DNA from: Acidimicrobiia bacterium
GTDB taxonomy: Bacteria; Actinomycetota; Acidimicrobiia; Acidimicrobiales; Aldehydirespiratoraceae
Assembly: GCA_022821685.1 (NCBI GenBank)
Contig: JAJEDD010000028.1
Coordinates: 1-45,246 of the forward strand
DNA: 45,246 bases
Direction: 5' to 3'
A model generated the notes under the pieces. That model was not told the DNA's origin. It searched no databases and was given only the letters and a program-made list of their open reading frames with translations. Positions 39,470 to 45,246 of this stretch are shown here, piece by piece (position 1 is the stretch's first letter; each line of letters begins with the position of its first letter). A program made the translations under genes and the position numbers.

Positions 39470-40483
39470 TCAGGCGACTTGCCAGGTGGGGCGGGAGTGC
39501 AACAGCTTGTGGAGGTCGCCGGGGCCGGCGCTCGACTGTGAGGCCGCGATCTGCGATGTGACCGACGAGCCGTACTCGGAGCGCTCCACGGCCCGGAACA
39601 CCCCGATCGGGGTGGGCACGTCGTTGGTGTTGGCCAGGCGGCTCAGCGCGAAGGCCACCGACGGGTCGGCGTCGGTCTCGTCGTGCACCACCAGAGCGTC
39701 GATGCCCGCCTCGGCCACCGACACCACCCGGGCCCGGCCGTTTTCGATTACCACGCCGAACTCGCCGTCGGCCCCGAAGCGCACCGGCTCGCCGTGGCGG
39801 AGGTCGATCAGCATCGAGTCGCGGGCATCGCGCTTGGTGAGAGCGGCGAAGGCGCCGTCGTTGAACACGTTGCAGTTCTGGAAGACCTCCACCAGCGCCG
39901 CCCCCGGATGGTCGTGGGCCCGGCGGAACATCTCCTGCATGTGGCCCCGGTCCATGTCGTGGGTGCGGGCCACGAACGAAGCCTCGGCCCCCAGCGCCAG
40001 CGACACCGCGTTGAAAGGCTGCTCCACCGAGCCGTGGGGGGTGGACTTGGTCACCTTGCCCCGCTCGCTGGTGGGCGAGTACTGCCCCTTGGTCAGCCCG
40101 TAGATCTGGTTGTTGAACAGCAGGATGTTGAGGTTCACGTTGCGGCGCAGCGCGTGGATCAGGTGGTTGCCCCCGATCGACATCATGTCGCCGTCACCGC
40201 CCACCACCCACACGTGCAGGTCGCCGCGGGCCATGGCCAGGCCGGTGGCCACCGCGGGCGAGCGCCCGTGGATGGCGTGCAGCCCGTAGGTGTTCATGTA
40301 GTAGGGGAACCGGGCCGCGCAGCCGATCCCCGACACGAACACCGTGTCCTCGCGCCGCACGCCCAGCTCGGGCATCAGCAGCTGCACCGCGGTGAGGATC
40401 GAGTAGTCGCCGCAGCCCGGACACCAACGGACCTCCTGATCGGTGGCCCAGTCCTTGCGGGTGGTTGTCGGCGCGTCGGTCAT
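39470..40483 (-). CDS. korB: 2-oxoacid:ferredoxin oxidoreductase, beta subunit
   Basis: A 337-aa protein from ATG 40483. TPP- and cluster-binding motifs are VRWCPGCGDYSILTAVQLLM (Cys-x-x-Cys, ~20), a Cys in FVSGIGCAARFPYYM, the TPP motif GGDGDMMSIGGNHLIHALRR (~100) with LLFNNQIYGLTKGQYSP, and a later Cys in FQNCNVFNDGAF. With the alpha subunit it converts 2-oxoglutarate (or another 2-oxoacid) and CoA to the acyl-CoA, reducing ferredoxin. The ATG overlaps the stop of korA (ATGA). A much longer open frame upstream in the same phase is a shadow of korA. Confidence 0.93.
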   Translation of the reverse strand: MTDAPTTTRKDWATDQEVRWCPGCGDYSILTAVQLLMPELGVRREDTVFVSGIGCAARFPYYMNTYGLHAIHGRSPAVATGLAMARGDLHVWVVGGDGDMMSIGGNHLIHALRRNVNLNILLFNNQIYGLTKGQYSPTSERGKVTKSTPHGSVEQPFNAVSLALGAEASFVARTHDMDRGHMQEMFRRAHDHPGAALVEVFQNCNVFNDGAFAALTKRDARDSMLIDLRHGEPVRFGADGEFGVVIENGRARVVSVAEAGIDALVVHDETDADPSVAFALSRLANTNDVPTPIGVFRAVERSEYGSSVTSQIAASQSSAGPGDLHKLLHSRPTWQVA

Positions 40484-42366
40484 GGCTGGTCCTCCGCGGC
40501 CGCGATCTCGGTCCAGAACGCCTCGGTGAGCTCGGCCGCGGTGAAGGGCTGGCCCGACACCTTGGTCACCGACTTGGCGTCGATCAGGTACTCGGCTCGC
40601 AGCATGCGGCAGAGCTGGCCGGTGTTCATCTCGGGCACGACGACCCGCTCGAACGACGAGAGCAGCTCGCCGAGGTTGGCGGGCAGCGGGTTCAGGTGGC
40701 GCAGGTGGATGTGGGCCAGGCGGTGGCCGGCCGCCTCGAGGCGGCGGCGGGCCCCGGTGACCGCGCCCCACGTTGAGCCCCAGCTCACCGCGGCGACGGC
40801 CGCATCGGGGTCGCCGACGGCCTCGGCGGGCGGGATGTGGTGGGCGATGAGGGCGATGCGCTCGGCCCGCAGCCGCACCATGGCCTGATGGTTGTCGGGC
40901 TCGTAGCTGATGTTGCCGCTGCCGTCGGACTTCTCGATCCCGCCGATGCGGTGCATCAGTCCGGTAGTGCCCGGAATGGCCCAGGGCCGCACCAGGCGCT
41001 CGTCTCGGCGGAAGGGCCAGAAGACGGCCTCGCCCTCGTCGTTGACGTGATTCGGCTTGGAGGCGAAGTTGACCGCGATGGAGTCGAGCTGCTCCACGTC
41101 GGGGACGCGCCACGGCTCGCTGCTGTTGGCCAGGTAGCCGTCGGACAGCAGGATCACCGGGGTGCGGTGCTCCACCGCCAGCCGCACCGCCTCGATGGCG
41201 GCGAAGAAGCAGTCCGAGGGGCTCTGGGCCGCCACTATGGGCAGCGGTGCCTCGCCGTGGCGACCGTACATGGCCATGAGCAGGTCGGCGGCCTCGGTCT
41301 TGGTGGGCAGGCCGGTGGACGGCCCGCCCCGCTGGATGTCGATCACCACCAGCGGCACCTCCAGGCTCACGGCCAGGCCGACGGTCTCGGCCTTGAGGGC
41401 CATGCCCGGACCCGAGGTGGTGGTGACGCCTATGTGGCCGCCGTAGGCCGCGCCGAGGGCTGCGCCCACCGCGGCGATCTCGTCTTCGGCCTGCAGGGTG
41501 CGGACCCCGAAGTTCTTGTGCCGGGCCAGTTCGTGGAGGATGTCGCTGGCCGGGGTGATCGGGTAGGAGCCCAGAAACAGCGGGATGCCGGCCTGCTGGG
41601 AGGCCGCGATCAGGCCCCACGACAGCGCGGTGTTGCCGTTGATGTTGGTGTAGGTGCCCGGCGCCAGCTCGGCCGGGTTGACCATGAGCCGGCTGGCGCC
41701 CAGCTCGGCGGTCTCCCCGAAGGCGTGGCCCGCGGCGAAGGCGGCCTTGTTGGCGGCCACCACCGTGTCGCGCCCGGCGAACTTGCCGTCGATCCAGTCG
41801 ACGGTGGGCTCGACGGGCCGAGAGTAGAGCCACGACACCAGCCCCAAGGCGAAGAAGTTCTTGGAGCGCTCGGCGTCGCGTGGCTTGACCCCGAGGTCGG
41901 CGCAGGCCCGCTTGGTGAGGTCGGTCATGGGCGCGGTGACCAGCGTGTAGCCGTCGAGGCTGCCGTCGGTGAGCGGGTTGGAGTCGTAGCCGGCCTTGCC
42001 GAGGTTGCGCTCGCCAAAGGCGTCGGAGTTGACGATGACGGTCCCGCCCGGCGTCAGCAGCGGCAGATCGGACCGCAGCGCGGCCGGGTTCATGGCCACC
42101 AGCACGGTGGGGGCGTCGCCGGGGGTGGTGATGTCGTGGTCGGAGATGTGGACCTGGAACGACGAAACGCCGGCGAGGGTGCCGGCCGGGGCCCGGATCT
42201 CGGCCGGGAACTCGGGCAGGGTGGCCAAGTCGTTGCCAAACAGGGCGCTGGCCGAGGTGAACCGGTCGCCGGTGAGCTGCATGCCGTCGCCGGAGTCGCC
42301 CGCGAACCGCAGGACGATGCCGTCGGCCCGGCGGACCTGCTCGGTCCGCGCCGCAGTCTCGGTCAC
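40480..42366 (-). CDS. korA: 2-oxoacid:ferredoxin oxidoreductase, alpha (gamma-alpha fusion) subunit
   Basis: A 628-aa protein. The N-terminal gamma domain (~10-200) begins with IVLRFAGDSGDGMQLTGDRF and contains VVNSDAFGERNLGKAGYDSN. The alpha domain (~210-628) has GNTALSWGLIAASQQAG, FLGSYPITPASDILHELARH, QAEDEIAAVGAALGAAYGGH and TSGPGMALKAETVGLAVSLE. This is the actinobacterial KorA architecture. It works with KorB, typically as an alternative or complement to the 2-oxoglutarate dehydrogenase complex of the TCA cycle. It starts 123 bp after the aldolase gene on the same strand; TATACA upstream (about 42447) may be a -10 box of its own. Confidence 0.93.
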   Translation of the reverse strand: MTETAARTEQVRRADGIVLRFAGDSGDGMQLTGDRFTSASALFGNDLATLPEFPAEIRAPAGTLAGVSSFQVHISDHDITTPGDAPTVLVAMNPAALRSDLPLLTPGGTVIVNSDAFGERNLGKAGYDSNPLTDGSLDGYTLVTAPMTDLTKRACADLGVKPRDAERSKNFFALGLVSWLYSRPVEPTVDWIDGKFAGRDTVVAANKAAFAAGHAFGETAELGASRLMVNPAELAPGTYTNINGNTALSWGLIAASQQAGIPLFLGSYPITPASDILHELARHKNFGVRTLQAEDEIAAVGAALGAAYGGHIGVTTTSGPGMALKAETVGLAVSLEVPLVVIDIQRGGPSTGLPTKTEAADLLMAMYGRHGEAPLPIVAAQSPSDCFFAAIEAVRLAVEHRTPVILLSDGYLANSSEPWRVPDVEQLDSIAVNFASKPNHVNDEGEAVFWPFRRDERLVRPWAIPGTTGLMHRIGGIEKSDGSGNISYEPDNHQAMVRLRAERIALIAHHIPPAEAVGDPDAAVAAVSWGSTWGAVTGARRRLEAAGHRLAHIHLRHLNPLPANLGELLSSFERVVVPEMNTGQLCRMLRAEYLIDAKSVTKVSGQPFTAAELTEAFWTEIAAAEDQP

Positions 42367-42489
42367 TGATGCTCCTTTGCACCCGCGGTGCGGACCCGGC
42401 CCGCGAACAAGACCCGCCGGTGGCCCGCGGGCGCAACCCTAACCTGTATACCGTCCGCGCCCAAAGCTCTGGGAAGGCTCATCTGGGGT

Positions 42490-43539
42490 TCAGGCGATGG
42501 TGACGGACGGGTCTAGGTACACGTCCTGGATGGCGTTGAGCAGCTCCACGCCTTCGGCCATGGGACGCTGGAAGGCCTTGCGGCCCGAGATCAGGCCACA
42601 GCCGCCGGCCCGCTTGTTGATTACCGCAGTGGCGACCGCCTCGGCCAGGTCGCCTGCTCCCGACGACGCGCCGCCGCTGTTGATCAGCCCCACCCGGCCC
42701 ATGTAGCAGTTGGCCACCTGGTAGCGGCACAGGTCGATGGGATGGTCGCTGGTGAGCTGGTCGTAGACCAGGTCGTGGGTCTTGCCGAAGCCCACCGCGG
42801 GGTAGCCGCCGTTGTTGGTGGGGAGCTTCTGTTTGATGATGTCGGCCTCGATGGTCACCCCGAGGTGATTGGCCTGACCGGTGAGGTCGGCGGCGGCGTG
42901 ATAGTCCGTGCCGTCCACCTTGAACGCCGCGTTGCGCAGATAGCACCACAGAACCGTGAACATGCCGAGCTCGTGGGCCGCCGCGAACGCCTCCGACACC
43001 TCGCCGATCTGGCGCCGGGCGTTGTCGGATCCGAAGTAGACGGTGGCCCCCACCCCGGCCGCGCCGAGGTCCCAGGCCTGCTCGACCGAGCCGAACATCA
43101 CCTGGTCGTACGACTCGGGATGGCTCAGCAGCTCGGTGTGGTTGAGCTTGACGATGAACGGGATGCGGTGGGCGTAGCGGCGAGACGCCAGGCCGAGCAC
43201 GCCGAAGGTCGAGGCCACCGCGTTGCAGCCGCCCTCGATGGCCAGCTCCACGATGCGCAGCGGGTCGAAGTAGGCGGGGTTCGGCGCGAAGGACGCCGCG
43301 CCCGAGTGCTCGATCCCCTGGTCGACGGGCAGGATCGACACGTAGCCGGTGCCGGCCAGCCGGCCGCGGTCGAACAGCGAGCCGATGCTGCGCAGCACCT
43401 GGGGGGAGCGGTCGCTGGCGGCCAGCACCCGGGCCACGAAGTCGGGGCCGGGCAGGGTCAGCGACTCCCGCTCGAAGGTCTTGCACTCGTGGCTGAGCAG
43501 CGACTCGGCCGCCTCGCCGAGCAGGGTGTGAATGTCCAC
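42490..43539 (-). CDS. Class I fructose-bisphosphate aldolase (DhnA/FbaB type)
   Basis: A 349-aa protein. GTG 43539 ([20 protein letters not shown]) is preferred to the longer open frame because the upstream residues look non-conserved. Characteristic segments are [13 protein letters not shown] (~85), [60 protein letters not shown] (the Schiff-base Lys is probably in this block) and [20 protein letters not shown]. It cleaves fructose-1,6-bisphosphate in glycolysis or makes it in gluconeogenesis. It is monocistronic or followed by korAB. Confidence 0.9.
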   Translation of the reverse strand: MDIHTLLGEAAESLLSHECKTFERESLTLPGPDFVARVLAASDRSPQVLRSIGSLFDRGRLAGTGYVSILPVDQGIEHSGAASFAPNPAYFDPLRIVELAIEGGCNAVASTFGVLGLASRRYAHRIPFIVKLNHTELLSHPESYDQVMFGSVEQAWDLGAAGVGATVYFGSDNARRQIGEVSEAFAAAHELGMFTVLWCYLRNAAFKVDGTDYHAAADLTGQANHLGVTIEADIIKQKLPTNNGGYPAVGFGKTHDLVYDQLTSDHPIDLCRYQVANCYMGRVGLINSGGASSGAGDLAEAVATAVINKRAGGCGLISGRKAFQRPMAEGVELLNAIQDVYLDPSVTIA

Positions 43540-43703
43540 GGAGGTACTCCCGGATAGCTCTCGATCAGGCCTGTGAAGGGGCCTGTGAGCGTGCACCGCC
43601 GGACCCGCTCGGCCGCCCGCGCCCGCCTGTCGCCACGGTAGCGCCCCGACCCGTCCGCGGGCGCGGACCCGTCCCGCGCGAGCGCGCAGAAGTCTGCCGG
43701 TGC

Positions 43704-44495
43704 TCAGGAGAGGGCTCGGACTCGCTGGGTCACGTCGGCGAGGCGCGGGTCGTGGGACTCCACCCGGCGGAACAGCTCTCGGGCCCGCGGCGAGCGGCCG
43801 GCCCGCTCATAGAGGTCGGCGAGGGCGTAGGCCCGGCGCAGGTGGTGGTTGCGGGGCCGCGGCGGCAACCGCCAGCCCTGCTCCAGGATCCGGATGGCGG
43901 CGGGCAGTTCCCCCCGGTCGGCTTTGGCGCCGGCCACCACCAGGCGTCCCTCGGTCACGAGGTCGGCCGAGGGCGACGCCTCGACCAGCTCCTTCCAGAG
44001 CGCCTCCACGTCGGCCCAGCGGCCCAGGGCGCGGTGACAGTCGGCCAGCACGGGATGCTGCTCAACAGAGCCGCTCAGCTCCCGGAAGTCCTCGAGCTCG
44101 GCCATGGCTGCGGTGAAGCGGCCCAGTCGGTACAGCACCAGACCGTGCAGCTCGCGCACATCGGCGACCTCGGGTGCCTCTCGCGACAGGCGGCTCAGCA
44201 ACGGCTGGGCCTCCTTGAACCGCTCGGCCCGGAAGGCCCTGGACGCGACCTCGAAGCGCCGCACCGCGCCCTTGCCCCGCTCGGGCCCCAGCACCCGCCG
44301 CAGTTCTGCGTGGGGATCGACAACCGGACGGGGCGCGCTCGGCAGCGACTTTCGCGGTCGTGGTCGGGGACCCTTGCCGTTGTGCGAGCGCCCAGGTGGT
44401 GAATCCCCCCGCGACGCCGAGGATGCACTCGAGCGGCCGCGGCCCGACCCGCCACCGCTCACGAGTTGCACACGCCTTCTGCGACTTGCCGCCAC
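43704..44495 (-). CDS. TPR-repeat protein
   Basis: 263 aa. Residues 1-60 are a disordered Arg/Ser/Pro-rich tail. From ~75 come several tetratricopeptide-like helical pairs: [80 protein letters not shown] and [20 protein letters not shown]. TPRs mediate protein contacts; no enzymatic domain is seen. It lies between the rRNA terminator and the aldolase gene on the same strand. The 164 bp downstream of it are very GC-rich with short repeats and no gene. Confidence 0.82.
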   Translation of the reverse strand: MAASRRRRVQLVSGGGSGRGRSSASSASRGDSPPGRSHNGKGPRPRPRKSLPSAPRPVVDPHAELRRVLGPERGKGAVRRFEVASRAFRAERFKEAQPLLSRLSREAPEVADVRELHGLVLYRLGRFTAAMAELEDFRELSGSVEQHPVLADCHRALGRWADVEALWKELVEASPSADLVTEGRLVVAGAKADRGELPAAIRILEQGWRLPPRPRNHHLRRAYALADLYERAGRSPRARELFRRVESHDPRLADVTQRVRALS

Positions 44496-44525
44496 GGCGG
44501 GAGCCTACCCGCGCCCAGAAACGCC

Positions 44526-44558
44526 AGAAGGCCCCGACGGTGGTGATCGGGGCCTTCT
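44526..44558 (-). terminator. Rho-independent terminator of the rRNA operon
   Basis: A perfect 12-bp stem AGAAGGCCCCGA/TCGGGGCCTTCT around a 9-nt loop, about 13 nt past the 3' end of 5S rRNA on the minus strand. The T-content after the stem is moderate. Confidence 0.85.
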
Positions 44559-44570
44559 GATCAGCGAAAT

Positions 44571-44684
<114 letters not shown>

Positions 44685-44793
44685 AACCTGTTGTCAATTG
44701 TCGTCGTCGCCGACGGACCCCTGAATCGGGGACCGCCTCTTGACGAACTCCATAGCGAGCACGAGCACCGAGCGCTCGATGCGAAATTGAACC
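44685..44793 (-). other. 23S-5S spacer
   Basis: About 109 nt with an imperfect hairpin (GGTCCCC/GGGGTCC around GATTCA), probably an rRNA-processing signal. No tRNA gene is present in it. Confidence 0.6.

Positions 44794-45246
<453 letters not shown>

Noticed and set aside
40484..42436. Extension of the korB frame upstream to 42436
   Set aside because: The region is korA in another frame with all expected motifs; only the part from 40483 has korB similarity.

Overview
The window is a high-GC chromosomal segment that looks actinobacterial. The evidence is GC-rich third positions with frequent GTG and TTG starts, a TAT-type lipoprotein signal on a peptide-binding protein, FMN/F420-type split-barrel (PPOX) proteins, a 2-oxoacid:ferredoxin oxidoreductase fusion of the actinobacterial KorAB type, and a minus-strand 23S-5S rRNA end. 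An uncultured member of a class such as Acidimicrobiia is a reasonable guess, but this is inference; no marker in the window settles the taxonomy.

Layout. (1) 1-376 is non-coding and carries a MITE-like repeat. (2) 377-6162 is a defence island. It holds a type II restriction-modification pair, in which a HTH-endonuclease fusion diverges from a C5-cytosine methyltransferase across a perfect 24-bp palindrome, then a decayed ISL3 transposase, an unrecognised gene, a frameshifted TIGR02391/Ymh-type gene and an Abi_C-type abortive-infection gene. (3) 6173-13548 is a minus-strand catabolic cluster: PPOX protein, aminotransferase, M20 deacylase, RraA-like aldolase/decarboxylase, free lipoyl domain, SDR and a fused E1 alpha-beta dehydrogenase. 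A CocE-type esterase diverges from it. (4) 15468-21386 is a second two-gene restriction-modification system, a helicase-nuclease (Res, BPTD_3080-like) plus an adenine-type Mod. The Res gene is split by a C9 homopolymer just before its nuclease domain. (5) 21537-26185 holds a Uma2 gene, an alcohol dehydrogenase and a C45-type Ntn hydrolase. The last two were separated by insertion of a ~2-kb XRE-ImmA/IrrE + PIN module flanked by ~190-bp direct repeats. (6) 26377-27778 is an orphan-like DNA methyltransferase with a broken downstream partner. (7) 27779-28230 is non-coding with strong RNA-like hairpins and a promoter. (8) 28231-36457 is a dipeptide/oligopeptide ABC transporter set (binding protein, two permeases, two ATPases) with a degenerate alpha/beta hydrolase and an amidohydrolase embedded. 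(9) 36509-39390 holds a PPOX protein, two SDRs and a second Uma2. (10) 39470-43539 is central carbon metabolism: korB, korA and a class I fructose-bisphosphate aldolase. (11) 43704-45246 holds a TPR protein, the rRNA terminator, 5S rRNA and the 3' end of 23S rRNA.

Taken together, peptide/amide uptake and hydrolysis functions (ABC transporter, M20, C45, amidohydrolase, CocE) and 2-oxoacid oxidation functions (aminotransferase, E1/lipoyl, KorAB) are interleaved with at least three restriction-modification loci and several other defence-like genes. The most interesting items are the C-protein-like endonuclease fusion with its palindromic operator, the 190-bp repeat-flanked toxin-antitoxin-like module with a promoter/operator and probable leaderless start, the homopolymer that separates the Res helicase from its nuclease domain, and a family of MITE-like intergenic repeats, one copy of which supplies the start codon of a permease gene.
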